From assembly GCA_023229505.1 (NCBI GenBank), contig JALNZD010000016.1, positions 10,700 to 74,699 on the forward strand: DNA of 64,000 bases, in the 5' to 3' direction. The notes under the pieces are model-generated. The model ran no database searches and was not told the DNA's origin. It saw only the letters and a program-made list of their open reading frames with translations. The position numbers and the translations under genes were made by a program. Shown here in pieces: positions 38,610-49,100 of this stretch (positions are counted from its first letter, which is position 1; the number at the start of each line of letters is the position of its first letter). This DNA is from Bacteroidales bacterium (GTDB taxonomy: Bacteria; Bacteroidota; Bacteroidia; Bacteroidales; JAGOPY01).

Positions 38610-41600
38610 TTGGCATCGAAAAAAGCTGTAAGATTCAATTTCGGATCTTCAAAAGTCAAAGCTAATTACCCTGATTTTCTCGAAATCCAGCTTCAATCCT
38701 TCAAGGATTTCATCCAGCTCGAAACGAATCCGGAAGACCGTGTAAATGAAGGACTCTACAAGGTTTTCAGCGAAAATTTCCCGATTACGGACGCCAGGAA
38801 TAATTTCGTCCTTGAATTCCTCGATTATTTTGTGGACCCGCCACGTTATACTATTGAGGAATGCATGGAACGCGGGCTTACCTATTCCGTGCCGCTGAAA
38901 GCCAAACTTAAACTATATTGTACGGATCCTGAACATGAAGATTTTGAGACGATTATCCAGGATGTTTACCTTGGCATGATCCCCTACATGACTCCCAAAG
39001 GCACTTTTGTCATAAACGGGGCCGAACGTGTAGTGGTTTCCCAATTGCACCGGTCGCCGGGAGTTTTCTTCGGCACCAGCACTCATGCCAATGGAACCCA
39101 ACTCTTCTCAGCCAGGATCATTCCTTTTAAAGGATCATGGATCGAGTTCACGACCGATATCAATAATGTCATGTACGCTTACATCGACAGGAAGAAAAAA
39201 TTACCTGTCACGACATTACTTCGGGCTATCGGTTATGAGACCGATAAGGATATCCTGGAAATTTTCCACCTGGCCGAAGAGGTGAAAGTGAACAAGACTA
39301 ACGTAAAGAAGGTCATCGGCCGGAAACTGGCTGCCCGCGTTGTCAGGGCATGGGTTGAAGATTTTGTGGATGAGGATACCGGTGAAGTCGTTTCCATCGA
39401 ACGTACGGAAGTGTTGATAGAACGGGAAATCGTGATTGAGAAAGAGCATGCCGAATTGATCCTCGAATCAGGTGTTGATACTTTCCTTCTTCACAAGGAA
39501 GATGTGAATACGCTGGAATACGCGATCATCTTCAACACACTCCAGAAAGATACCGCTAATTCGGAAAAAGAAGCTGTGGAGTATATTTACCGCCAGCTTA
39601 GAAATGCTGAACCGCCTGATGAAGAAACGGCAAGGGGTATCATAGATAAATTGTTTTTCTCCGAAAAAAGATATGACCTGGGTGATGTCGGACGTTACAG
39701 GATCAACACTAAGCTTGGACTTGATGTTGATCATGCTATCAAAGTCCTTACAAAAGAAGATATTATTTCGATCATTAAGTACCTGGTCGAACTTTCCAAT
39801 TCCAAAACTGAGGTTGATGATATCGACCACCTTAGCAACCGTAGGGTGAGGACCGTTGGCGAGCAGCTTTCAGCCCAGTTTGGTGTGGGCCTTGCCCGTA
39901 TGGCCAGAACTATCCGGGAAAGGATGAACGTCAGGGATAATGAAGTGTTCACTCCCATGGACCTCATCAATGCCAAGACTTTATCATCAGTCATTAACTC
40001 ATTCTTCGGAACTAACCAGCTGTCGCAGTTCATGGATCAGACAAATCCATTATCTGAGCTGACCCACAAACGCAGGATATCTGCCCTTGGCCCGGGTGGT
40101 CTTTCAAGAGAAAGAGCCGGTTTCGAGGTCAGGGACGTTCATTATACACATTACGGCCGTCTTTGCACGATCGAAACCCCGGAAGGGCCGAATATCGGGC
40201 TTATCTCATCGCTCTGCGTTTTTGCTAAAGTCAACAACCTGGGATTTATCGAAACCCCCTATAAAAGGGTTGAAAATGGCCAGGTTATGCTGAATGAGCC
40301 TCCGATCTTCCTGAGCGCTGAAGAAGAAGAAAAGAAGATCATCGCACAGGCCAGTGCACCATTGCAAGATGATGGCACATTCCTGAAGGAAAAGGTCAAA
40401 GTCCGTTATCAGGCCGATTACCCGATCATTGCACGGCATGAGGTCGACCTTATGGATACCGCCCCAAACCAAATCGCTTCGATCGCTGCATCACTCATTC
40501 CCTTCCTCGAACATGACGATGCCAACAGGGCATTGATGGGATCAAACATGATGCGCCAGGCCGTCCCGTTGCTGGAACCTGAAGTACCGCTGGTCGGCAC
40601 GGGCATTGAAGCCGATGTGGTCCGCGATTCCCGCGTTCTGATCAACGCTGAAGGCGATGGTTATGTAGAATATGTCGATGCCAAGGAAATTGTTATCCGG
40701 TATACCCGCGATGAAATGGAAAAGCTCGTTAGTTTTGAAGACGATATCAAACGTTATGAGCTGATAAAGTTCCTGCGTACCAATCAGAATACCTGCGTTA
40801 ACCTGCGGCCGATCGTCCGCAAAGGCGATAAGGTATTAAAAGGACAAGTGCTTTGTGAAGGTTATGCTACCAAGAATGGCGAACTGGCTCTCGGCCGGAA
40901 CCTGATGGTGGCATTCATGCCCTGGAAAGGCTATAACTTTGAAGATGCCGTTGTTATAAACGAGAAGGTAGTCAAGGAAGATATCTTTACTTCGATCCAT
41001 ATCGAGGAATTCACACTTGAAGTCCGTGATACTAAAAGAGGTATAGAAGAGCTTACCAACGATATTCCCAACGTAAGTGCTGAAGCCACTAAGGATCTCG
41101 ATGAAAATGGCCTTATCCGCATCGGTGCTGAAGTTAAGGAAGGTGATATCCTGATCGGGAAGATCACTCCAAAAGGAGAAAGTGACCCGACCCCTGAAGA
41201 GAAGTTGCTACGTGCCATCTTCGGTGATAAAGCCGGCGATGTAAAAAATGCCTCTTTGAAAGCGCCTCCGGCAATGAAAGGCGTGGTCATCGAAAATAAA
41301 TTGTTTTCAAGGGTAATTAAAGACCGCAAGTCAAGGGCCAAGGAAAAAGATGTCCTGAAAGAACTTGATGACCAGATGCACAAAGAAACCAACGACTTGA
41401 AATCAAAGCTTGTTGATAAGCTGATGATCCTGGTCAGTGGTAAAACTTCCCAGGGTGTTTATAACAACTTCAAGGAAGAAGTGGTCCCCAAAAAGGCCAA
41501 ATTTACCCAAAAAATGCTGATGGTGCTGGATTATGGCAGCATCAACCCGAATCGCTGGACCTCAGATAAAGAAAAGAATGATCTGATCAAGGTTTTGATC

Positions 41601-42416
41601 AACAACTACAATATTAAGCATAAAGAATTGCAAGGCAGGTTTAACAGGATGAAATTCCAGTCGACTGTCGGCGATGACCTTCCTAACGGGATTGTGCAAA
41701 TGGCTAAAGTTTACGTTGCCCGCAAGCGGAAACTGCAGGTTGGCGACAAGATGTCGGGTCGGCACGGAAACAAGGGTATTGTAGCAAAGATTGTCCGGCA
41801 GGAAGACATGCCGTTCCTTGAAGATGGCACACCGGTCGATATCGTCCTTAACCCACTCGGTGTTCCCAGCCGTATGAACCTGGGACAAATCTATGAAACC
41901 GTTCTCGGCTGGGCCGGTCACAAGCTTGGTATGACCTATAGCACCCCGATTTTTGATGGTGCAAGCTATACGCAGATCAATGATTTGATGGAGAAAGCAG
42001 GTTTGCCTAAAGATGGAAAAGTATTTCTATATGACGGCGAAACAGGCGAAAGGTTCCATCAGCCAACTACTGTCGGGTTTATCTATATGCTGAAACTGCA
42101 CCACATGGTGGAAGATAAAATCCACGCCCGTTCCATCGGACCTTACTCCCTGATTACGCAGCAACCGCTTGGTGGTAAAGCACAGTTTGGGGGACAGCGT
42201 TTCGGTGAAATGGAAGTCTGGGCACTTGAAGCATTTGGTGCTTCCAACATCCTTCAGGAAATACTTACCGTCAAATCGGACGATGTACAGGGAAGGGCAA
42301 AAGCTTATGAAACGATTGTTAAGGGCGAAAATATGCCTAAAGCGAGCATCCCTGAATCCTTCAACGTTTTGGTACACGAACTCAGAGGTCTTGGCCTCGA
42401 AGTGAGATTCGAATAA
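38610..42416 (+). CDS. rpoB: RNA polymerase beta subunit
   Basis: This 1268-residue subunit has all beta lobes, including the rifampicin-pocket region (GTNQLSQFMDQTNPLSELTH; RRISALGPGGLSRERAGFEV) and the C-terminal clamp sequence (EMEVWALEAFGASNILQEIL). The start is TTG at 38610: the frame upstream reaches a stop (TAA at 38568-38570) with no ATG, and the protein MASKKAVRFNFGSSK begins as related beta subunits do. It is 28 bases before rpoC. Confidence 0.97.
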   Translation: MASKKAVRFNFGSSKVKANYPDFLEIQLQSFKDFIQLETNPEDRVNEGLYKVFSENFPITDARNNFVLEFLDYFVDPPRYTIEECMERGLTYSVPLKAKLKLYCTDPEHEDFETIIQDVYLGMIPYMTPKGTFVINGAERVVVSQLHRSPGVFFGTSTHANGTQLFSARIIPFKGSWIEFTTDINNVMYAYIDRKKKLPVTTLLRAIGYETDKDILEIFHLAEEVKVNKTNVKKVIGRKLAARVVRAWVEDFVDEDTGEVVSIERTEVLIEREIVIEKEHAELILESGVDTFLLHKEDVNTLEYAIIFNTLQKDTANSEKEAVEYIYRQLRNAEPPDEETARGIIDKLFFSEKRYDLGDVGRYRINTKLGLDVDHAIKVLTKEDIISIIKYLVELSNSKTEVDDIDHLSNRRVRTVGEQLSAQFGVGLARMARTIRERMNVRDNEVFTPMDLINAKTLSSVINSFFGTNQLSQFMDQTNPLSELTHKRRISALGPGGLSRERAGFEVRDVHYTHYGRLCTIETPEGPNIGLISSLCVFAKVNNLGFIETPYKRVENGQVMLNEPPIFLSAEEEEKKIIAQASAPLQDDGTFLKEKVKVRYQADYPIIARHEVDLMDTAPNQIASIAASLIPFLEHDDANRALMGSNMMRQAVPLLEPEVPLVGTGIEADVVRDSRVLINAEGDGYVEYVDAKEIVIRYTRDEMEKLVSFEDDIKRYELIKFLRTNQNTCVNLRPIVRKGDKVLKGQVLCEGYATKNGELALGRNLMVAFMPWKGYNFEDAVVINEKVVKEDIFTSIHIEEFTLEVRDTKRGIEELTNDIPNVSAEATKDLDENGLIRIGAEVKEGDILIGKITPKGESDPTPEEKLLRAIFGDKAGDVKNASLKAPPAMKGVVIENKLFSRVIKDRKSRAKEKDVLKELDDQMHKETNDLKSKLVDKLMILVSGKTSQGVYNNFKEEVVPKKAKFTQKMLMVLDYGSINPNRWTSDKEKNDLIKVLINNYNIKHKELQGRFNRMKFQSTVGDDLPNGIVQMAKVYVARKRKLQVGDKMSGRHGNKGIVAKIVRQEDMPFLEDGTPVDIVLNPLGVPSRMNLGQIYETVLGWAGHKLGMTYSTPIFDGASYTQINDLMEKAGLPKDGKVFLYDGETGERFHQPTTVGFIYMLKLHHMVEDKIHARSIGPYSLITQQPLGGKAQFGGQRFGEMEVWALEAFGASNILQEILTVKSDDVQGRAKAYETIVKGENMPKASIPESFNVLVHELRGLGLEVRFE

Positions 42417-42444
42417 TTTCAAGTAACAATTAAATCACTTATAC

Positions 42445-45400
42445 ATGGCCTTCAGAAGAGAATCCAATACTACAATTGATTTTAACAGCATAACTATCAG
42501 CTTAGCTTCTCCTGAATCCATCCTTGAGCGCTCTTACGGAGAAGTGCTGAAACCCGAAACCATCAATTACCGGACTTACAAACCTGAACGTGACGGACTT
42601 TTTTGTGAAAGGATCTTCGGACCGGTTAAGGACTATGAATGCCATTGCGGGAAATATAAACGCATTCGTTACAAAGGCATCATTTGCGATCGTTGCGGGG
42701 TGGAAGTTACGGAGAAAAAAGTCAGGAGGGAAAGGACTGGTCACATCCAGCTCGTTGTTCCTGTCGCACACATCTGGTTTTTTCGTTCGCTACCTAATAA
42801 AATCGGCGCCCTTCTGGGACTTCCTTCCAAAAAAATGGATTCGATCATCTATTATGAGAAATATGTCGTCATCAAACCGGGGATAAAAGAAAAAGACGGG
42901 TTGAAGGAGTTGGATTTCCTTTCAGAAGAAGAGTATTTTGATATTGTTGATAACCTGCCGGCAGATAACGCGCATCTTGACGATTCTGATCCAAATAAAT
43001 TCATTGCAAAAATGGGTGCTGAAGCGCTTTTTGATCTTTTGGAGAGGCTGGACCTTGACAAAGTTTCTTATGACCTGCGCCATAAAGCCAATACTGAAAC
43101 CTCTCAGCAGCGTAAACAGGAAGCTCTGAAACGGCTCCAGGTTTATGAAGCATTCCGCGATGCCCGTACCCGTTCTGAAAACCGCCCGGGTTGGATGATC
43201 ATGAAAATCGTACCGGTGATACCCCCTGAGCTCCGCCCGCTGGTGCCCCTTGATGGTGGCAGATTTGCAACATCCGACCTCAATGACCTCTATCGCAGGG
43301 TGATCATCAGGAATAACCGCCTCAAGCGACTGATCGAGATCAAAGCGCCAGATGTCATCATGCGTAATGAGAAACGTATGCTCCAGGAAGCTGTCGACTC
43401 CCTGCTGGACAACTCCAGAAAGGTCAGTGCCGTCAAGACAGAATCAAACAGGCCGTTGAAATCACTCAGCGATAGCCTGAAAGGTAAGCAAGGCCGTTTT
43501 CGTCAGAATTTACTCGGTAAACGTGTCGATTATTCCGGCCGTTCAGTTATCGTGGTTGGCCCGGAGCTAAAACTTAATGAGTGCGGTCTTCCGAAAGACA
43601 TGGCGGCTGAGTTATTCAAACCCTTTATCATCAGGAAACTCCTCGAAAGAGGCATAGTGAAGACGGTCAAATCAGCGAAGAAGATCGTCGACCGGAAAGA
43701 TGCCGTTGTCTGGGATATCCTCGAAAACATTCTGAAAGGCCACCCGGTTCTCCTGAACCGTGCCCCTACCCTTCACAGGCTCGGTATCCAGGCCTTCCAG
43801 CCTAAACTTATTGAGGGTAAAGCCATCCAGTTGCACCCATTGGTATGTACCGCGTTTAACGCTGACTTCGACGGTGACCAGATGGCTGTCCACGTACCAT
43901 TGGGCAATGCAGCCATTTTGGAAGCCCAGATCCTCATGCTTGCTTCACATAACATTCTGAACCCAGCCAATGGCGCTCCAATCACTGTTCCTTCACAGGA
44001 CATGGTATTGGGTCTTTATTATATGACCAAAGGCAGAAAATCTACCCCGGAATATCCAGTCAAGGGCGAAGGGAAACGCTTCTATTCGCCTGAAGAAGTA
44101 ATCATCGCGTTCAATGAGAACAAACTTGATCTTCATGCCAATATATTTGTGAAAGTCGAAGACCTGGTTGATGGCCAGCCCGTTAACCAGATCGTTGAAA
44201 CAACTACAGGAAGGGTCCTCTTTAACCAGGTCGTTCCCGGGGAAATGGGATACATCAACCAATTGCTGACTAAAAAGGCTTTGCGTGATATTATCGGGGA
44301 TATCCTGAAATCAACAGGTACGAAGAAAACTTCCGATTTCCTGGATAATATCAAAAACCTTGGATTCATTATGGCTTTCAAAGGAGGTCTGTCTTTTAAC
44401 CTTGGAGATGTGATCATCCCGGAGGTCAAAGAATCTTTCATTGAAGAAGCCAACCAGGAAGTTGATGAGGTTCTCAGCAACTACAACATGGGTTTCATCA
44501 CCAATAATGAACGTTATAACCAGATCATCGATATCTGGACCCATACAAACTCCAGACTAACCCAGCAGGTGATGAAAGAAATTTCCCTGGATAAGGGAGG
44601 TTTTAACCCGATCTTTATGATGCTCGACTCAGGTGCGAGAGGTTCTAAAGAACAGATCCGCCAGTTGTCAGGCATGAGGGGTCTGATGGCCAAACCACAG
44701 AAATCCGGGGCAACAGGAGGTGAAATTATCGAAAACCCGATCTTATCCAACTTCAAAGAAGGATTATCAGTTCTTGAATACTTCATTTCCACCCACGGCG
44801 CCCGTAAAGGTCTTGCCGATACAGCTCTTAAAACAGCAGATGCCGGTTACCTGACCCGACGCCTGGTCGATGTTTCGCAGGATGTCATTATTTCGGAAGA
44901 TGACTGCGGCACCCTCAGGGGAATCACAATCTCTGCCCTAAAAAAGAATGAGGAGACCGTAGAATCCCTTTACGACCGGATCCTTGGCCGGGTTACCCTG
45001 CATGATATCTTCCATCCTAATACCGGCGAACTGATTGCAAGGGCAGGCCACCAGCTCACTGAAGACAAATGTAAAATCATCGAAGAATCCCCGATAGAAT
45101 CGGTCGAGATTCGTTCCGTGCTTACCTGTGAATCCAAGCAGGGTGTTTGCGCAAGATGTTATGGAAGGAACCTCGCTACGGGAAGAATGATCCAGGAGGG
45201 CGAGGCAGTTGGTGTTATCGCTGCCCAGTCAATCGGTGAGCCTGGAACACAGCTGACCCTGCGTACTTTCCACGTTGGGGGTACTGCTTCTAACGTTGCG
45301 ATTATTTCGAAAATTGAAGCTAAATACGATGGTTTCCTCGAAATTGACGAACTCAGGTTTGTAACCTATACCAACAAGGAAGGCAAAAGCTATGATGTGG

Positions 45401-46752
45401 TGATTGGCCGTTCTGCTGAAATGAGGATCATTGATAAACACACCAAGATTGTCCTTGCTTCTGGTCATATTCCCTATGGAGCTAACCTTTATTTTAAGGA
45501 AAACACGGAAGTTAAAAAAGGCAGCCTGATCAGCGACTGGGATCCTTTCAATGCTGTGATCCTTGCCGAAGTTAAAGGCACTATCCAATATGAAAATATC
45601 GTTGAAGGGAAAACTTACCGTATTGAATCTGATGAGCAGACCGGTTATGTAGATAAGGTTGTAATAGAACCTCGTCAGAAACTCAAGAATCCGACGATCA
45701 ATATTGTCTCCGGCGATGGTGAAGTCGTTAAATCTTATGACATCCCAGTTGGAGCACGTATCGTGGTTGAAGACGGACAGGACATCAAAGCGGGTGAGCC
45801 GCTGGTAAAAATCCCCAGGGCAATCGGGAAAACCGGTGATATTACTGGTGGTTTGCCCAGAGTTACCGAACTCTTTGAGGCCAGGAACCCATCCGAGCCG
45901 GCTGTTGTGGCTGAAATCGACGGTGTGGTTACGATCAGCAAAAAGCTGAAAAGAGGCAACCGTGAGGTGGTCATTACTTCGAAAACCGGAGAAGAGAAAC
46001 ATTATCTCGTCCCAACGACGAAACAGGTCCTTGCCCAGGAAAATGACTATATCCGTGCTGGAACATCCCTTTCCGAAGGTGAGATTTCACCTTCAGATAT
46101 ATTGGCTATCAAAGGTCCGATGAAGGTTCAGGAATATATCGTCAATGAAGTGCAGGAAGTTTACCGTTTGCAGGGTGTGAAGATCAACGACAAGCATTTT
46201 GAAGTGATTGTCAGGCAGATGATGAGAAAAGTTGAAGTAGAAGATCCCGGCGATACGAGATTCCTTGAAGGCGAACTGGTCAACAAAACCGATTTCCAGG
46301 ATGAAAATGATGACGTCTTCGGAAAGAAAGTAGTCATCGATCCGGGTGATTCGCTTACATACCGGGCCGGTCAGATCGTAAGTGCGAGGAAACTGCGCGA
46401 TGAGAATTCAATGCTGAAACGTAAAGACAAGCGCCTGATTGTTGCCAGGGATGCAAGTCCGGCAACCGGCCTGCAGGTTATCCAGGGTATTACGCGGGCA
46501 TCATTGCAAACCAATAGCTGGATTTCTGCCGCTTCATTCCAGGAAACCACAAAAGTGCTGACCCAGGCAGCCATCCAGGCCAAGACCGACGAGCTAAAAG
46601 GCTTGAAAGAAAATGTCATCGTTGGCCATAAAATCCCCGCCGGGACAGGATTACGGAAATATGAAGATATCATTGTCGGTTCACGCGAAGAATATGAAGA
46701 AATCATGGCGAGCAAAGAGGATTTCGATGATGAACCGGAGGATGAATTGTAG
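42445..46752 (+). CDS. rpoC: RNA polymerase beta' subunit
   Basis: This 1435-residue subunit shows the zinc ribbon (CHCGKYKRIRYKGIICDRCG), the catalytic NADFDGDQMAVHVPL with the three Mg-binding Asp, the trigger loop region and the second zinc site (CESKQGVCARCYG). The bridge helix segment GARGSKEQIRQLSGMRGLM is intact. It ends in an acidic tail. Confidence 0.98.
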   Translation: MAFRRESNTTIDFNSITISLASPESILERSYGEVLKPETINYRTYKPERDGLFCERIFGPVKDYECHCGKYKRIRYKGIICDRCGVEVTEKKVRRERTGHIQLVVPVAHIWFFRSLPNKIGALLGLPSKKMDSIIYYEKYVVIKPGIKEKDGLKELDFLSEEEYFDIVDNLPADNAHLDDSDPNKFIAKMGAEALFDLLERLDLDKVSYDLRHKANTETSQQRKQEALKRLQVYEAFRDARTRSENRPGWMIMKIVPVIPPELRPLVPLDGGRFATSDLNDLYRRVIIRNNRLKRLIEIKAPDVIMRNEKRMLQEAVDSLLDNSRKVSAVKTESNRPLKSLSDSLKGKQGRFRQNLLGKRVDYSGRSVIVVGPELKLNECGLPKDMAAELFKPFIIRKLLERGIVKTVKSAKKIVDRKDAVVWDILENILKGHPVLLNRAPTLHRLGIQAFQPKLIEGKAIQLHPLVCTAFNADFDGDQMAVHVPLGNAAILEAQILMLASHNILNPANGAPITVPSQDMVLGLYYMTKGRKSTPEYPVKGEGKRFYSPEEVIIAFNENKLDLHANIFVKVEDLVDGQPVNQIVETTTGRVLFNQVVPGEMGYINQLLTKKALRDIIGDILKSTGTKKTSDFLDNIKNLGFIMAFKGGLSFNLGDVIIPEVKESFIEEANQEVDEVLSNYNMGFITNNERYNQIIDIWTHTNSRLTQQVMKEISLDKGGFNPIFMMLDSGARGSKEQIRQLSGMRGLMAKPQKSGATGGEIIENPILSNFKEGLSVLEYFISTHGARKGLADTALKTADAGYLTRRLVDVSQDVIISEDDCGTLRGITISALKKNEETVESLYDRILGRVTLHDIFHPNTGELIARAGHQLTEDKCKIIEESPIESVEIRSVLTCESKQGVCARCYGRNLATGRMIQEGEAVGVIAAQSIGEPGTQLTLRTFHVGGTASNVAIISKIEAKYDGFLEIDELRFVTYTNKEGKSYDVVIGRSAEMRIIDKHTKIVLASGHIPYGANLYFKENTEVKKGSLISDWDPFNAVILAEVKGTIQYENIVEGKTYRIESDEQTGYVDKVVIEPRQKLKNPTINIVSGDGEVVKSYDIPVGARIVVEDGQDIKAGEPLVKIPRAIGKTGDITGGLPRVTELFEARNPSEPAVVAEIDGVVTISKKLKRGNREVVITSKTGEEKHYLVPTTKQVLAQENDYIRAGTSLSEGEISPSDILAIKGPMKVQEYIVNEVQEVYRLQGVKINDKHFEVIVRQMMRKVEVEDPGDTRFLEGELVNKTDFQDENDDVFGKKVVIDPGDSLTYRAGQIVSARKLRDENSMLKRKDKRLIVARDASPATGLQVIQGITRASLQTNSWISAASFQETTKVLTQAAIQAKTDELKGLKENVIVGHKIPAGTGLRKYEDIIVGSREEYEEIMASKEDFDDEPEDEL

Positions 46753-46776
46753 ATTTAATTTTAAAAGCAAATGACC

Positions 46777-47094
46777 ATGTCAGATAACAAACCGAAGAAC
46801 CAGATCAATATTGAGCTGGGAGAAGATCAGGCCGAGGGTACTTACGCGAATCTCGCCATGATCTCGCATTCTCATTCTGAGTTCATCATTGATTTTATAA
46901 AGATGATGCCTGGAATGCCCAAAGCCAAAGTTAAATCCAGGGTGATCCTGACGCCACAACATGCCAAACGCCTGTTACGTGCCTTGAAAGAGAACGTCGG
47001 CAAGTATGAAAGCATGTATGGCAATATTGAAACACCGGAAGGATCGGATGGGCTTCCGCCTTTCCACCTTGGAGGCCCCACGGCTCAAGCTTAA
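46777..47094 (+). CDS. DUF3467-family protein
   Basis: This 105-residue protein is a DUF3467 domain (GTYANLAMISHSHSEFIIDF; VILTPQHAKRLLRALKEN). The family has no known function; its place right after rpoC is usual in Bacteroidota. Met3 (46777) is taken as start, Met1 (46771) being possible. Its stop overlaps the convergent M56 relic by four bases. Confidence 0.9.
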   Translation: MSDNKPKNQINIELGEDQAEGTYANLAMISHSHSEFIIDFIKMMPGMPKAKVKSRVILTPQHAKRLLRALKENVGKYESMYGNIETPEGSDGLPPFHLGGPTAQA

Positions 47095-48549
47095 AAAATC
47101 AAACGGAAAGTCCCATCGCCTTCAAGGACAACAACCTCAAGGCTTTCTACAAGGTGCTTATACTTTCGGAAAACTTCTTTTGGCTGCTTTTCTCCATTTA
47201 TATACATCGCACGTGAATCCAGATCTATTACGTACTTTTTACGCGGAATAGCAAGGCCATCATCAATAAGTTCCTGACGGATTATCTTTTCAGCAGGAGG
47301 AGCCCCGTATTCATGAGAAAATTCTCTCATTGGCGGAGCAGGAGCAGGAAACAATTGCTGATCCTTTTCAAAATCTTTCAATTTAAATTCATACTCCCGA
47401 AGTGCTCTATCATATTTATCTGACCATTTCATCTGATCATCATTGTAATAATCATACTTTAAATCTGGCATTTCGGGAATCTCAGGAAATTCCGGAACAT
47501 CAAATCCATAAAATTGAAATCCTCCGTCCGTAACAATGGATGTATCATAACCTTCAGGGATCCAAAGTATTGTATCACCTTTGATAACCTTAAAGTAATT
47601 TCCTGATTTGATGATTACTACTTTCCGCATGCTATCGAGTTGCTCTGAATTTTTTTTCAGGATAATCACCTCTTTTTCATAATCATTCCGGGCATTTTCC
47701 CATTCCCCGATATTCTTGTCCAGCGTTTCAACGAAAACTTTAATATCTCTGTCATCCGTGGCATCAGTTGAATCGGTATAAACTTTCACAATCACCTTTC
47801 CGGATTTGGATGTAGCAATGATTGTATCAGGGGTTTCAGGATTGACAGGCATTAAATTAAAAATCCTTTCTCCTGATTCACGACCAGTAAGGTCAAATGT
47901 GCTGGGGATAAATGACAAGGCATTTAGTGATAGGGTAAAGATCAGGCCGACAAGTAAAATGAAGGCAATGATCCCCTCGCTGAGACCCTTTCTGAGTTTC
48001 ACCGGGGTAAGCAATCTTTTCACCCTGAAGAGAAGTTTTTTCTTTGAACCGGCCATAGCATTGGCCAATAACGTTGATTTCGAATTTAAATCTTCCATAG
48101 TTGTTAATGCTTTGATATAGTTTAGATGATCATGATTAACACTGATAGCAATGTCATCGCAGATATGCTCCCTTTCCTGCCTGATTTTCGAAAATATTTA
48201 CAGTATGAACATACCAGGCATCGTATGTCCCGCTCTCAACGATAGTTGGCATTTCAGGCAGAATGTTGTTTTCAGGGAGCCCTGAAATAGCAGAAGCTTC
48301 ATTCCTGGGATTATCTTTTACATTTTCAGGGTGGTAAGTGTACAGGAAGGTTGCTGTGAAGAAAACAGGTATAAGCATCAGAAATATATAAAGGATCATA
48401 TAGCGAATACCAGGCCTGTGCTTGCGCAGGATTATCAATAGCCCCATTGCTATCAAAGCAATAAGCCCTCCTTGCCAGACAGAGTGGAATAAGGTCCAGG
48501 CAAAAGCACGGATAAACTCTTCTGATAATATAGATTCAAAGAAGTTCAT
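47091..48549 (-). pseudogene. M56/BlaR1-type peptidase gene with the catalytic domain deleted
   Basis: Two frames together make an M56 sensor protein with its middle missing. The 5' frame (48549-48154) encodes an N-terminus with two membrane helices (FAWTLFHSVWQGGLIALIAM) and stops. The other frame, open from 48197 to 47091, resumes at SKIRQEREHICDDIAISVNH, which in M56 proteins comes after the HExxH helix, and continues through a third helix to a long extracytoplasmic region. The HExxH zinc site and about 130-150 residues are absent, and the two parts are out of frame. It follows blaI with a four-base overlap, as whole blaR1-type genes do. Induction by proteolysis is not possible. Confidence 0.8.
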
Positions 48550-48938
48550 CGTTTATCTCCTTCCAGCTTTTGGATGAGTTCTTTGATTTCCTGCAGCTCA
48601 ACATCTGAAGTCTTATGATTGCCAAGTGCCTGAAGCACTAATTTAGAAGCCGATCCTCCAAAAGCGATTTCAAGCAGGCGGTCGAGCATCCGTACCTGGG
48701 TATCCTCCTGTTTGGCCAGGGCATAATAAATATGTGTCCGGCCTTCCATTACCCTTTCTACCATACCTTTTTCAGTCATGATTTGCATCAGTTTCAGGGT
48801 TGTTGTGTAGCCGACATTTTTATTTTGTTTCATCTCGTCGTTCACAAATCTCACCGTTGAGGGGCCATTTTTCCAGAGAATCGAGAGGATTTCCAGTTCG
48901 GATTCTGTTGGTTTGAAAGTCTTTCCGATTTGGGTCAT
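48546..48938 (-). CDS. BlaI/MecI-family transcription repressor
   Basis: This 130-residue winged-helix repressor has the family pattern: LTESELEILSILWKNG-like start (PTESELEILSILWKNGPS), TTLKLMQIMTEKGMVER recognition region, and a C-terminal dimerisation helix. BlaI-type repressors are removed by cleavage when their M56 partner is activated. The partner gene here is broken, so repression may be permanent. Two matching operators and a clear promoter lie in front of it, which suggests self-control. Confidence 0.93.
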   Translation of the reverse strand: MTQIGKTFKPTESELEILSILWKNGPSTVRFVNDEMKQNKNVGYTTTLKLMQIMTEKGMVERVMEGRTHIYYALAKQEDTQVRMLDRLLEIAFGGSASKLVLQALGNHKTSDVELQEIKELIQKLEGDKR

Positions 48939-48949
48939 ATTTATTTAAT

Positions 48950-49022
48950 TACGAATTAATTCGTACAACAAAGATACATGAAGAGTACCCTGAAGTCAAT
49001 TCTATTTACGAATTTTTTCGTA
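48950..49022 (-). promoter_or_regulatory. BlaI-type operators flanking a promoter
   Basis: TACGAATTAATTCGTA (48950-48965) is a perfect 16-base palindrome; TACGAATTTTTTCGTA (49007-49022) has the same arms. Between them, on the minus strand, TTG (48999-48997), 20 bases and TATCTTTG (48976-48969) make a good Bacteroidota promoter. Operator 1 covers the probable transcription start, operator 2 lies just before the -33 box. Confidence 0.85.
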
Positions 49023-49100
49023 AAAAATGTTAAATTCTGTAAATAATGTTAGGAAAGGCTGGGATGTGATGTGCTTCTGAGTTGGCATCTCAAATCAATA

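Noticed and set aside
45229..46002. Minus-strand reading frame of 257 codons within rpoC
   Set aside because: It is a long chance frame opposite a conserved gene.
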